A DNA stretch of 64,000 bases, from assembly GCF_018494085.1 (NCBI RefSeq), contig NZ_JABBFP010000007.1, forward strand, positions 1 to 64,000, given 5' to 3'. The position numbers were made by a program, and so were the translations under genes. Each line of letters starts with the position of its first letter. Position 1 is the first letter of the stretch. Source of the stretch: Rosenbergiella collisarenosi (lineage in GTDB: Bacteria; Pseudomonadota; Gammaproteobacteria; Enterobacterales; Enterobacteriaceae). Positions 44,272 through 53,173 of this stretch are shown piece by piece. Under the pieces are notes generated by a model, which saw nothing but the letters and a program-made list of their open reading frames with translations, searched no databases and was not told the DNA's origin.

Positions 44272-45379
44272 TAAAACAGAAAAAGCCACCCCCGCTAAGC
44301 TCAAAAAAGCGCGGGAAAAAGGTGACGCCGGTCGTGCGAAAGAACTCTCTTCTGCCGTCTCTTTAGCCAGTGCCTTTGCCACGCTAGTTATTTTGGCCCC
44401 GTGGTACTGGCATCTGATCGCTGAATTTTTCCGACGCCTCCCTCTTGAACTTGCGACTCCCTATACTGACGATACTCTACTTTCAATCGTTGGGAGCGCA
44501 TTGCGGCTAATACTGCTGATCGTGCTGAGCTTTTGTAGCGTTCCGCTCATTGCAAGCCTAGTGGCGCTAATGAGCGGCGGCTGGATATTCAGTCTCCATA
44601 AATTACTTCCTGATCTGAAGCGACTCAATCCACTTTCTGGTCTCGCTCGTCTTGTCGCAGTGGATAATCTCGTTGAACTGAGCAAAGTGATCGTTAAGAG
44701 CATTATTATCTTATCGATGTTAGTGCTACTACTTCGTCACAACCTCTCCGCGATAATGCTTCTTTCACGATTAAGTTGGCCGATAGTGCTGGCGGTAAGT
44801 TTGAAACTGACGGTTAAGCTGTTTGGCTATTTTGTACTGCTGATGTGTGGCTTTGCTTTACTCGAATGGCCATTAAGTCGCTATCAGTTTCAGCGTAAAA
44901 TGCGAATGAGCCGGCAAGAAGTAAAAGATGAGTTTAAAAATACCGAGGGTAACCCACAGATAAAAGGGCGCCTACGGCAATTACAGCGGCAAATCGCGCA
45001 AGGCCAATTGCGTACTAGCGTGCCGCAAGCGAATGTGATCATCACAAACCCAACACATTATGCGGTGGCACTCAAATACGACCCGCAGGCAGCCTCGGCC
45101 CCGTACGTCGTGGCAAAAGGTATTGACGACCTCGCGCTCTATATTCGCCAGCTAGGCCAAGAACATGCGATTGAAGTTGTTGAGTTTCCTCCGCTCGCAA
45201 GAGCCGTTTATGCCTCAACACGGGTTAACCAACAAATTCCCCACCAGCTATATCAAGCTATTGCTCATGTGCTCACTTACGTGATGCAGCTTCAGCGCTG
45301 GCGTGCCGATCAGACGTTACAAAAACCACGTATCAATCAATCATTATCGCTACCCGTCGAAGGACAATTTAGTGAATAA
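44255..45379 (+). CDS. lfhB: Lateral flagellar export switch protein LfhB (FlhB)
   Basis: A 374-residue membrane protein with the FlhB N-terminus SDKTEKATPAKLKKAREKGD (residues 5-24), four membrane helices and a cytoplasmic domain with the self-cleaving NPTH site (265-268, VIITNPTHYAVALKY). Cleavage there allows the change from hook to filament export, in concert with LafE. The ATG at 44255 follows GGGGGG and overlaps lfiR; an upstream in-frame start was rejected. Confidence 0.95.
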   Translation: MSQASDKTEKATPAKLKKAREKGDAGRAKELSSAVSLASAFATLVILAPWYWHLIAEFFRRLPLELATPYTDDTLLSIVGSALRLILLIVLSFCSVPLIASLVALMSGGWIFSLHKLLPDLKRLNPLSGLARLVAVDNLVELSKVIVKSIIILSMLVLLLRHNLSAIMLLSRLSWPIVLAVSLKLTVKLFGYFVLLMCGFALLEWPLSRYQFQRKMRMSRQEVKDEFKNTEGNPQIKGRLRQLQRQIAQGQLRTSVPQANVIITNPTHYAVALKYDPQAASAPYVVAKGIDDLALYIRQLGQEHAIEVVEFPPLARAVYASTRVNQQIPHQLYQAIAHVLTYVMQLQRWRADQTLQKPRINQSLSLPVEGQFSE

Positions 45380-47453
45380 ATTCCAACTCACCCCGTGGCT
45401 CAGTGCCGCTAAGAAATTTCCTGTGGGGCTACCGATTCTCATTCTATCGGTCCTATCCATGGTCATTTTACCTCTAGCGCCGATTGTCCTCGACTGCCTC
45501 TTTACCTTTAATATCGTATTAGCCATTTTAATACTTCTCGTCTCGGTGAATGCTCAGCGTCCACTCGATTTTAGTATTTTCCCTACGCTACTGCTGATCA
45601 CGACGTTGCTTCGCCTATCCTTAAATGTCGCCTCCACCCGTGTGGTCTTGCTCCATGGCCATGAGGGCGAGGGGGCTGCCGGTAAGGTTATCGAGGCGTT
45701 CGGCCAAGTCGTTATCGGGGGGGATTTCGTCGTTGGCTTAGTCGTTTTCATCATCTTGATGATTGTTAACTTCGTCGTTATCACCAAAGGTGCGGAGCGT
45801 ATTTCTGAGGTTTCTGCCCGTTTTACCCTTGATGCCATGCCTGGCAAACAGATGGCCATTGATGCCGAACTGAATGCAGGGGCAATTACCCAAGCGCAGG
45901 CACGTGAACGCCGAGCTGAGGTGACTCGTGAAGCCGATTTCTATGGTTCAATGGATGGTGCATCCAAGTTTGTGCGCGGTGATGCTATCGCTGGCATGTT
46001 AATTCTTGTAATCAATATGGTAGGCGGTATTGCCATCGGAATGGTGAAGTATCAGCTCGATGCCAGCCACGCCTTTCAGCAGTATGTCCTACTGACCATT
46101 GGTGACGGTCTTGTGGCACAACTGCCCTCTTTACTACTCTCTACCGCCGCAGCCATTATCGTGACGCGAGTCAGTGATGGACAGGATATTCGTCACGAGG
46201 TTCGCGAGCAGCTGCTAGCTCAACCGACGGTACTCTACACCGTCGCAGGCATTATGCTTGCTATGGCGGTAGTACCGGGTATGCCGCACATCGCTTTTCT
46301 TAGTTTCACCTTATTGCTAGCCTTTGCGGGCTGGCGTCAGTCGAAACGTGTCGTCGCGGCAAACACGATGGCCCCGATGGAGATTGAGCAACAGGCCGAC
46401 ATCCAGGCTCCTCGCTTAGAGTGGGAAAACCTCTCTCAGACCGAGCCGCTCGGCCTAAACTTAGGCTACAAGTTAGTTAACCTCATCAACCAACCGCAGG
46501 GTGGATTGCTCTCACAACGGATTAGTGGCGTACGCCAGATCCTCTCAGAAAATAGCGGCGTCTTATTACCAGAGATACAGGTAAGAGAAAATTTTCGTTT
46601 AAAACCCACGCAATACAGTATCAGCGTACAAGGTATTCAAGCCGCCGTCGGCGAAGTCCATGCTGATAGACTCATGGCGCTCGCCAGTAACGAAATTTAC
46701 GGTGAGCTGGATGGAATATTAGGAACGGATCCAGCCTATGGGATGTCCGCAATATGGATCGAGCCGTCACAAAAAAGCCAAGCCTTACGCTTCGGTTATC
46801 AAGTGGTGGATTGTGCGAGTGTTATCGCCACGCATGTAAACAAAGTCGCCAAGTTGTATCTCCCAGAACTGTTTCAGTACGATGATATTACCCAGCTGCA
46901 TAAGCGCTTATCTGCACAGGCGCCTAAGTTAAGCGAGGATTTACTCCACGCGTTAAACTATTCGCAGCAATTACGTATTTACCGCTCCTTACTCCTCGAC
47001 GGAGTCAGTCTAAAAGATATCGTGACTATCGCGACCGCACTCTTGACGGGCCACCTGGTGACCAAAGATCCACTACTGCTTGCCGCCGACGTCCGCTATG
47101 CATTGCGCAGACAAATCGTACAAGGCATCAATAAAGATCGCCCACAATTCGCCGTCTTTACGTTAAGCGATGAACTAGAAAATCTACTCTTAAGAGCGCA
47201 ACAAGCAGCCGGTAATAAGGAACTGGATAATATTCCGCTCGATCCCCATTTGCTGTCACAACTGCAGACGAATATGCCGTTGATTACCCAACAAATGAAA
47301 GCAGAAAATTTACCCCCGGTACTTATTGTTCCACCGGCCCTAAGACCGTTACTGGCACGTTACGCACGTTCTTTTTCCACTGAACTCTTTGTGTTGTCCT
47401 ACAATGAGGTGCCTGAAGATCGTGAAGTGACAATACGCGGACACTTGACGTAA
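45372..47453 (+). CDS. lfhA: Lateral flagellar export gate protein LfhA (FlhA)
   Basis: A 693-residue (E. coli 692) export-gate protein. About eight N-terminal membrane helices (to residue ~325), the cytoplasmic loop motif EVSARFTLDAMPGKQMAIDAELNAG (positions 140-164) and a large C-terminal chaperone-docking domain. The GTG at 45372, with AGGA upstream, overlaps the lfhB stop by 8 bases; an open frame 69 bases further upstream lies wholly inside lfhB and was not used. In E. coli K-12 the cognate gene survives only as the fhiA fragment. Confidence 0.95.
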   Translation: MNKFQLTPWLSAAKKFPVGLPILILSVLSMVILPLAPIVLDCLFTFNIVLAILILLVSVNAQRPLDFSIFPTLLLITTLLRLSLNVASTRVVLLHGHEGEGAAGKVIEAFGQVVIGGDFVVGLVVFIILMIVNFVVITKGAERISEVSARFTLDAMPGKQMAIDAELNAGAITQAQARERRAEVTREADFYGSMDGASKFVRGDAIAGMLILVINMVGGIAIGMVKYQLDASHAFQQYVLLTIGDGLVAQLPSLLLSTAAAIIVTRVSDGQDIRHEVREQLLAQPTVLYTVAGIMLAMAVVPGMPHIAFLSFTLLLAFAGWRQSKRVVAANTMAPMEIEQQADIQAPRLEWENLSQTEPLGLNLGYKLVNLINQPQGGLLSQRISGVRQILSENSGVLLPEIQVRENFRLKPTQYSISVQGIQAAVGEVHADRLMALASNEIYGELDGILGTDPAYGMSAIWIEPSQKSQALRFGYQVVDCASVIATHVNKVAKLYLPELFQYDDITQLHKRLSAQAPKLSEDLLHALNYSQQLRIYRSLLLDGVSLKDIVTIATALLTGHLVTKDPLLLAADVRYALRRQIVQGINKDRPQFAVFTLSDELENLLLRAQQAAGNKELDNIPLDPHLLSQLQTNMPLITQQMKAENLPPVLIVPPALRPLLARYARSFSTELFVLSYNEVPEDREVTIRGHLT

Positions 47454-47585
47454 TAAAAAATTTTCAAGCCACATCGAGCGCTTTCAGATAGCTACGCAAA
47501 GCGTTTCATGCTGTATAGGAGTAAACTCCTCTCATTCACCGCAGGGCTCGACCGCCTGCAAGATCAATGATAAATGAGAGGGCCT

Positions 47586-48107
47586 ATGAAATTTTCACTC
47601 CCTGCCAGTGTGGCAGCATTGGCATTAACCCTTTCGGGCTGTAGTACCTATCACCACTTTATGGATTATTTTTCGTCCTCCTCCCCCACTGCGGTTTATC
47701 CTCAACAAGCCGAATTGGACCAACATATAAAAGCCTGTGAACAGCAACAGGGGGAAGAGTGTATTGCGGCGGGAACGATGTACGAGCTACGGGGAAGTCA
47801 TTACTATTCGCAGGCTTTGCGCTTTTACCAGTTAGCAACCGGGCTAAAAAAACCGGCCGCTTACAGCGCACTCGGTCATATGTTTGAGAATGGTTACGCC
47901 GTACCGCAGGATCTTACGCGCGCGCGCGAACTTTATCAGCAAGGCGCCGAGTTGGGCGATGCAACGTCTTACCTCTATCTGTCTAATCTTTACCGCTATG
48001 GTCGCGGTATCGACAAGGACCCAGCGAAGGCTCGTCAATACGCGATCTTAGCCTGTAAAAAGGGTAACGTTGTAGGATGCAGCGCCCGCAATCAAATCAA
48101 AAAATAA
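47586..48107 (+). CDS. Sel1-repeat lipoprotein at the edge of the flagellar locus
   Basis: A 173-residue predicted lipoprotein: signal peptide with lipobox LSGC (lipidated Cys at 19), then at least two Sel1-like repeats (YSALGHMFENGYAVPQDLTRARELYQQGAELGD, positions 93-125, and the following TSYLYLSNLYRYGRGIDKDPAKARQYAILACKKGN). Such repeats bind proteins. Two Cys pairs may form disulfides. The ATG at 47586 has GAGAGG upstream. It lies 132 bases after lfhA on the same strand, with a small AGGAGT/ACTCCT dyad in the gap. The gene is not known to me from E. coli Flag-2; function unknown. Confidence 0.75.
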   Translation: MKFSLPASVAALALTLSGCSTYHHFMDYFSSSSPTAVYPQQAELDQHIKACEQQQGEECIAAGTMYELRGSHYYSQALRFYQLATGLKKPAAYSALGHMFENGYAVPQDLTRARELYQQGAELGDATSYLYLSNLYRYGRGIDKDPAKARQYAILACKKGNVVGCSARNQIKK

Positions 48108-48156
48108 CGCCTCGTTGAACTTCTGCCTGCACCCAATCGATGGGTGAGGTAGGGGA

Positions 48157-48474
48157 TTATCGCGCACTGTCTAATCGTTGTACGAACCACTCGTTCTCCG
48201 CCAAACATCCACCGTGGATATCATAGATGCACGGGCCAATCTCATTAGGATACTCATACTCCTCAAAAGATTCTAACAGAGCGAGATCGTGCTGAGCCGC
48301 AGCGGATGTCGAGGTAGGGATGAGCTGAGTTAATTTTTTATTTTCTAACAGGGAGCGAGTAGCAAGCCCGCCTAAGCTCAATTGGAAGCTGTCCGCCGCC
48401 CACATTAAATAGGTTTCCCACTCTGCATTATGAGTCCGGGTCGCTTCACAGAGCATTAACTGATTGTTATCCAT
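48157..48474 (-). pseudogene. metE: Remnant of metE (cobalamin-independent methionine synthase)
   Basis: A 105-codon open stretch, divergent from metR exactly where metE lies in E. coli. Its C-terminal part LALLESFEEYEYPNEIGPCI then YDIH is nearly identical to the MetE barrel segment [24 protein letters not shown], and AEWETYLMWAADSF resembles the MetE SDWDAYLQWGVEAF region. The part between, which should carry the zinc ligands (THMC), is scrambled and about a dozen codons short. The N-terminal 600-odd residues and the C-terminal PDCGLKT motif are gone. The upstream AAGGA is too distant for good translation. It is almost surely non-functional. Confidence 0.88.
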
Positions 48475-48711
48475 AGTGTTATCGTTTTTCCTTAATCATT
48501 TCAGTGATTGTCCATTAGTGCAGCCATCCGCAAGGGTAAAATTGGCGCTCACGCTTTCTCAGCGATTCCTTCCCTAAAATCTATGTAATCAATGGCTAAA
48601 CGTCAAGATTCAGGGGCCTGAATAAAACAAGGGCTCTCAACGACGCGTTCACTGCGGTGGTTAGCCGGTAAGTTGAGGAAAATTCCTTATCAAACTGAAA
48701 TAATTTATCGT

Positions 48712-48743
48712 AGATGTTTAGACATCCAGATGTTTACACACCT
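48712..48743. promoter_or_regulatory. Tandem MetJ boxes upstream of metR
   Basis: Four contiguous 8-base units resemble the met box AGACGTCT: AGATGTTT at 48712 (6 of 8), AGACATCC at 48720 (6 of 8), AGATGTTT again at 48728 (6 of 8), and ACACACCT at 48736 (5 of 8). MetJ binds such arrays cooperatively with S-adenosylmethionine and represses met genes, including metR. The rest of the 334-base gap (48475-48808) shows only an AGGAA/TTCCT dyad at 48676-48687 that may be a relic MetR/metE control site. Confidence 0.75.
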
Positions 48744-48808
48744 AATAATAATCAGTACAGTAGTTGCTACGATGAGAAGAGTAATGTTTCCTAAGGTATA
48801 GCCCAGTC

Positions 48809-49726
48809 ATGATCGAGATAAAGCATCTGAAAACCCTGCAGGCCTTAAAACAGACAGGCTCCTTAGCTGCTGCAGCCGCTCATTTGCATCAAACTCAATC
48901 AGCGTTATCGCACCAATTCAGCGATATCGAACAGCGGTTAGGATTCAAGCTTTTTATCCGCAAAAGCCAGCCATTACGCTTTACTCGTCAAGGCGAGGTA
49001 TTACTCCAACTCGCCGATAGTGTTTTACCCCAAGTCCATCAAGCGCTTCAGGCCTGTCAGGCTCCGCAACGCACTACCTTACGCATTGCGATAGAGTGCC
49101 ACAGCTGTATTCAGTGGATGACCCCAGCCTTAAATAGTTTCCGTGAACAATGGCCACAGGTTTCCGTTGAATTCGCATCGGGAGTGACGTTTGATCCTCA
49201 ACCCGCGTTACAGCAAGGCGAGTTAGACCTAGTATTAACCTCGGACATCTTACCCAAAAGTCACTTACACTATACGCCCCTCTTCGATTATGAAGTCAGG
49301 TTAGTCGTAGCGGTCGGGCATCCTCTCGCAACAAAACCCGTTATTCTGCCCGAGGATCTTCACGACGAAACCCTACTTATCTATCCGGTGCAGCGCCAAC
49401 GAATGGATATCTGGCGGCATTTTCTACAGCCGGCAGGCATTGTTCCCTCTCTGAAAACCGTCGATAACACCTTACTTCTTATTCAGATGGTTTCCGCCAA
49501 TATGGGGATCTCCGCCCTCCCCCATTGGGTAGTAGAGAATGTTGAACGACAACAGCTAGTGGTAACGAGAACGCTTGATAACGGCTTATGGAGCCGTCTC
49601 TATGCGGCAACTCGCGAAGGTGAAAATCGTCAGCCGATGATCGAAGCCTTTATTAGTCATGCCCAACAACACGCGCGGCAACTTCCATTCGTGCGTGATG
49701 CATCGGGTGCGTTAGTCACCGCCTAA
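48809..49726 (+). CDS. metR: LysR-type transcriptional activator MetR
   Basis: A 305-residue LysR regulator. The N-terminal helix-turn-helix ([39 protein letters not shown], positions 7-45) and the C-terminal effector domain are very close to E. coli MetR, including [13 protein letters not shown] and the [21 protein letters not shown] segment. It uses homocysteine as co-activator and normally activates metE and metH. The neighbouring metE is only a remnant here, so other targets such as metH must explain why metR is intact. Confidence 0.95.
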   Translation: MIEIKHLKTLQALKQTGSLAAAAAHLHQTQSALSHQFSDIEQRLGFKLFIRKSQPLRFTRQGEVLLQLADSVLPQVHQALQACQAPQRTTLRIAIECHSCIQWMTPALNSFREQWPQVSVEFASGVTFDPQPALQQGELDLVLTSDILPKSHLHYTPLFDYEVRLVVAVGHPLATKPVILPEDLHDETLLIYPVQRQRMDIWRHFLQPAGIVPSLKTVDNTLLLIQMVSANMGISALPHWVVENVERQQLVVTRTLDNGLWSRLYAATREGENRQPMIEAFISHAQQHARQLPFVRDASGALVTA

Positions 49727-49812
49727 GCACACACAAATTTAAATATTTTGTAACATTTGCGGGGTCGGTCAACATTCCTTACCCCAATAATCGCTACCCT
49801 TGCGGTTTGCCC

Positions 49813-49834
49813 ACACGAAAGGTCTCTTTCGTGT
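49813..49834 (+). repeat. Stem-loop in the glpT leader
   Basis: ACACGAAAG and CTTTCGTGT form a perfect 9-bp stem with a 4-base loop, ending 22 bases before the glpT ATG. It has no T-run, so it is not an intrinsic terminator. It may affect translation or mRNA stability of glpT. No clear GlpR operator or CRP site was found in the 130-base gap. Confidence 0.5.
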
Positions 49835-49856
49835 CCATCCGATTAGGGAGAAGACG

Positions 49857-51206
49857 ATGTTCACTCTATTTAAACCGGCCCAACACGCGCCACCCCTCGC
49901 TGAGAAGCTTATCGATCCCACTTATCGGCGCATGCGCTGGCAAATCTTCATTGGGATCTTCTTTGGCTATGCCGCTTACTACTTAGTCCGTAAAAACTTC
50001 GCCTTAGCGATCCCTTCCTTGGTCGAACAAGGCTTTAGTCGCGGGGATCTTGGCTTTGCCCTCTCAGGCATTTCGATCGCCTATGGATTTTCCAAATTCA
50101 TTATGGGATCTGTCTCGGATCGTTCTAACCCCCGCTATTTTTTACCCGCAGGACTTATTTTAGCGGCACTCGTCATGTTGATGATGGGCTTCGTTCCTTG
50201 GGCAACCTCTAGCATCATGGTGATGTTCTTCTTACTCTTTCTATGTGGGTGGTTTCAAGGGATGGGTTGGCCGCCTTGTGGGAGAACGATGGTTCACTGG
50301 TGGTCACAAAAAGAGCGTGGCGGAATCGTCTCGGTATGGAACTGCGCGCACAATGTAGGAGGGGGTATTCCACCACTGCTCTTTTTGCTCGGGATGATGT
50401 GGTTCGGAGATTGGAAGGCAGCCTTCTATATGCCTGCATTTTTGGCGATTATCATTGCGCTCATCGCCTTCGCGCTAATGCGTGACACCCCGCAATCTTG
50501 TGGCCTTCCGCCCATCGAGGCCTATAAAAATGATTACCCGCCAAACTATAGCGCCGAGAGTGAGACCGAACTCACCACTAAGCAGATCTTCAGCCAATAC
50601 ATTCTGCCTAATAAGCTTCTTTGGTATATCGCCTTAGCGAACGTATTTGTCTACTTGCTGCGTTACGGCATCCTCGACTGGTCGCCGACTTATTTGAAAG
50701 AAGTTAAACATTTTACCCTCGATAAATCGTCATGGGCCTATTTCTTCTATGAGTATGCCGGTATTCCAGGCACGTTACTCTGCGGATGGGTTTCCGATAA
50801 AGTCTTTAAGGGAAACCGGGGGATTACCGGCGTTATTTTTATGAGCTTGGTTACCGTCGCGACCATCGTGTATTGGTTAAATCCTGCTGGGCATCCCGGT
50901 ATCGATATGGCCTGTATGACCGTCATCGGTTTCCTGATTTACGGACCCGTCATGTTGATCGGACTCCATGCGCTGGAGCTGGCACCTAAAAAGGCAGCGG
51001 GTACCGCCGCTGGCTTTACCGGACTCTTTGGTTATTTAGGTGGCTCTGTCGCAGCCAGTGCTATCGTCGGCTATACCGTCGATTACTTTGGCTGGGATGG
51101 TGGCTTCTTAGTCATGATTGTAGGATCTGTGTTGGCCGTCTTTTTATTGCTGCTGACGACATTGAGCGAAAAGAAGCATAAAGCGAAACTCCAACAACAG
51201 GGATAG
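49857..51206 (+). CDS. glpT: Glycerol-3-phosphate:phosphate antiporter GlpT
   Basis: A 449-residue major-facilitator transporter (E. coli 452) with twelve membrane segments; it takes up glycerol-3-phosphate in exchange for phosphate and also admits fosfomycin. The sequence is very close to E. coli Glp[36 protein letters not shown] (residues 18-52, with the substrate-binding Arg45) and [13 protein letters not shown]. The ATG at 49857 follows AGGGAG. In E. coli glpTQ sits beside glpABC, so its place after metR is unusual. Confidence 0.96.
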   Translation: MFTLFKPAQHAPPLAEKLIDPTYRRMRWQIFIGIFFGYAAYYLVRKNFALAIPSLVEQGFSRGDLGFALSGISIAYGFSKFIMGSVSDRSNPRYFLPAGLILAALVMLMMGFVPWATSSIMVMFFLLFLCGWFQGMGWPPCGRTMVHWWSQKERGGIVSVWNCAHNVGGGIPPLLFLLGMMWFGDWKAAFYMPAFLAIIIALIAFALMRDTPQSCGLPPIEAYKNDYPPNYSAESETELTTKQIFSQYILPNKLLWYIALANVFVYLLRYGILDWSPTYLKEVKHFTLDKSSWAYFFYEYAGIPGTLLCGWVSDKVFKGNRGITGVIFMSLVTVATIVYWLNPAGHPGIDMACMTVIGFLIYGPVMLIGLHALELAPKKAAGTAAGFTGLFGYLGGSVAASAIVGYTVDYFGWDGGFLVMIVGSVLAVFLLLLTTLSEKKHKAKLQQQG

Positions 51207-51215
51207 GAGAGCAGA

Positions 51216-52277
51216 ATGAAATACTTGTTTACCGGTCTAGCACTACTGTCCTGTAGCTTAGTGGCACAAGCCGACGCAGAAAAGCTGGTTATCGCCCATC
51301 GCGGGGCCAGTGGCTACCTACCGGAACACACTTTACCCGCTAAAGCGATGGCTTATGCACAAGGCGCCGATTTCCTTGAGCAGGACGTTGTCATGACGCG
51401 AGACGACCAACTGATTGTGCTACACGATCACTATCTGGATCGCGTGACGGACGTTGCACAGCAGTTTCCACAGCGCCATCGTCAAGATGGCCGCTACTAC
51501 GCTATCGACTTCACCCTGGCAGAAATCAAACAGCTACACTTTACCGAGGGATTTCATCTCGAAGGTAAGCAACAGGTACAGAACTATCCCGGGCGTTTCC
51601 CGATGAATCACTCAACGTTTAGCATTCATACTTTGGCTGAGGAGTTAGCCTTTATCCAAGGACTTAACCACTCGACGGGAAAGAATATCGGGATATATAC
51701 CGAAATTAAATCGCCGTGGTTCCATCGAAAAGAGGGTAAAGACATTAGTAAGGCGATACTCACCACGCTCAAAGAATACGGCTACACGAAAACTACCGAT
51801 AATGTCTGGCTGCAATGTTTTGACTATGACGAGTTACAGCGAATAAAACAAACGCTGGAGCCGCAGTTGGGCATGGACCTCAAACGGGTACAATTGATTG
51901 CCTATACGCAGGACAAAGAGACGCAGACACTGCAGAACGGTGAGTGGCGTAATTATGATTACGGATGGATGATGACGCCTGAAGGCATCGATAAGCTCTC
52001 TAAGACCGTCGATGGCATCGGCCCTGATTACCATATGTTAATTGATAAGGGTTCTTCTCGCGGCCATATCCAATTAACACCAATGGTGGCCGCGGCACAC
52101 CGAGCAAATTTACCTATTCACCCCTATACCGTTCGTGCCGATCAGCTCCCGAGTTACGTGTCCAACGTCGACGAGTTATATCAAATCCTCTATCAACAAG
52201 CCGATGTTGCAGGGTTATTTACCGATTTCCCTGATAAAGCAGTTACATGGCTGGCCAACCACCCACTTTCACACTGA
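51216..52277 (+). CDS. glpQ: Periplasmic glycerophosphodiester phosphodiesterase GlpQ
   Basis: A 353-residue exported enzyme that splits glycerophosphodiesters to glycerol-3-phosphate, which GlpT then imports. Signal peptide residues 1-20 (cleavage near AQADA); GDPD-domain motifs VIAHRGASGYLPEHT with the catalytic His, LEQDVVMTRDD and VLHDHYLDRVTDV. It follows glpT by 9 bases with an AGGAGA ribosome site, so glpTQ is one operon. Confidence 0.96.
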   Translation: MKYLFTGLALLSCSLVAQADAEKLVIAHRGASGYLPEHTLPAKAMAYAQGADFLEQDVVMTRDDQLIVLHDHYLDRVTDVAQQFPQRHRQDGRYYAIDFTLAEIKQLHFTEGFHLEGKQQVQNYPGRFPMNHSTFSIHTLAEELAFIQGLNHSTGKNIGIYTEIKSPWFHRKEGKDISKAILTTLKEYGYTKTTDNVWLQCFDYDELQRIKQTLEPQLGMDLKRVQLIAYTQDKETQTLQNGEWRNYDYGWMMTPEGIDKLSKTVDGIGPDYHMLIDKGSSRGHIQLTPMVAAAHRANLPIHPYTVRADQLPSYVSNVDELYQILYQQADVAGLFTDFPDKAVTWLANHPLSH

Positions 52278-52283
52278 GTAATA

Positions 52284-52310
52284 AAGGCTGCTGATTTATA
52301 GGGCAGCCTT
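52284..52310. terminator. Hairpin between convergent glpQ and yigL
   Basis: AAGGCTGC (52284-52291) and GCAGCCTT (52303-52310) form an 8-bp stem with an 11-base loop, 6 bases after the glpQ stop. On the minus strand it is followed by TTTATTA, giving a modest T-tract for yigL; on the plus strand there is no T-run. Confidence 0.55.
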
Positions 52311-52319
52311 AACTCATGT

Positions 52320-53126
52320 TTACTCGGCAACGGCATAGAGCTGTCTTAGGAAGCGAGGCACAGCATCTTGTCCATTATTACCGATAACCGCCAGCTCAGG
52401 TAATAGATCCTTTAGACGCTGTTGCCCGTTCTCCATGATGCATCCCTTTCCCGCCATACTGAGCATCTCTTTATCGTTCATTCCGTCGCCAAAGGCGATA
52501 CAGTCCTGCAATCCATAACCCAGCCGGCGGGAGACGTTCTCCAATGCGTGGCCTTTAGAGACGCCGCCTGCCATAACTTCTAAGCAGATGGGCAGCGAAA
52601 AGCTGACGTTAACGCTATCGCCGAAGCGGGCGACCAGCGCCTCTTCAAGGACGACGAGGCGCTGATGATCGTTACAGGTAAAGAAGACTTTACTCACGCC
52701 TTCGACGGAGAAATCTGCTGGTTGATAGAGCTGATAGCGAAAATCTGACTCCATGAAGAACGAAGCTTCATCTTGACACTCGCGGGCAATAAACCACTCA
52801 TCGTCACGATAAATTTGCGTAAGGATATCGGGATCTTGATAACTCAACGCAATCAGTTCCTTCGCGATAGTCTGATCCAGATTATGGGCAAAGACCAAAT
52901 TACCCTGCATATCATGAACGCGAGCCCCATTTGACGTAATCATGTAGGCATCGATACCCAGTTTTTCACGGATCTGGCCGACGTCGACGTGGTGACGCCC
53001 CGTAGCAAAGACAAAGGAGATCCCTTTTTCTGTGACCCGCTGCAGGGTTTGCGTAGCAAACTCGGTCAGTGAATGCTCTGGCGAAAGCAGTGTGCCATCG
53101 AGATCAGAAGCAACTATTTGGTACAT
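52320..53126 (-). CDS. yigL: HAD-superfamily phosphatase YigL
   Basis: A 268-residue Cof-type HAD phosphatase; E. coli YigL hydrolyses pyridoxal phosphate and sugar phosphates such as glucose-6-phosphate. The nucleophile motif is ASDLDGTLL (residues 7-15), motif II FVFATGRHH, and the C-terminal FGDGMNDKEML holds the metal-binding Asp pair. It lies next to pldB on the same strand, as in E. coli. Confidence 0.93.
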   Translation of the reverse strand: MYQIVASDLDGTLLSPEHSLTEFATQTLQRVTEKGISFVFATGRHHVDVGQIREKLGIDAYMITSNGARVHDMQGNLVFAHNLDQTIAKELIALSYQDPDILTQIYRDDEWFIARECQDEASFFMESDFRYQLYQPADFSVEGVSKVFFTCNDHQRLVVLEEALVARFGDSVNVSFSLPICLEVMAGGVSKGHALENVSRRLGYGLQDCIAFGDGMNDKEMLSMAGKGCIMENGQQRLKDLLPELAVIGNNGQDAVPRFLRQLYAVAE

Positions 53127-53173
53127 GACGACCTCTCAACTGTACAGGCTGGAAACTATTTCAAACCTGGAAA

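Noticed and set aside
45303-45371. Upstream extension of lfhA
   Set aside because: It lies within lfhB; the GTG at 45372 with AGGA gives the normal FlhA length and N-terminus.
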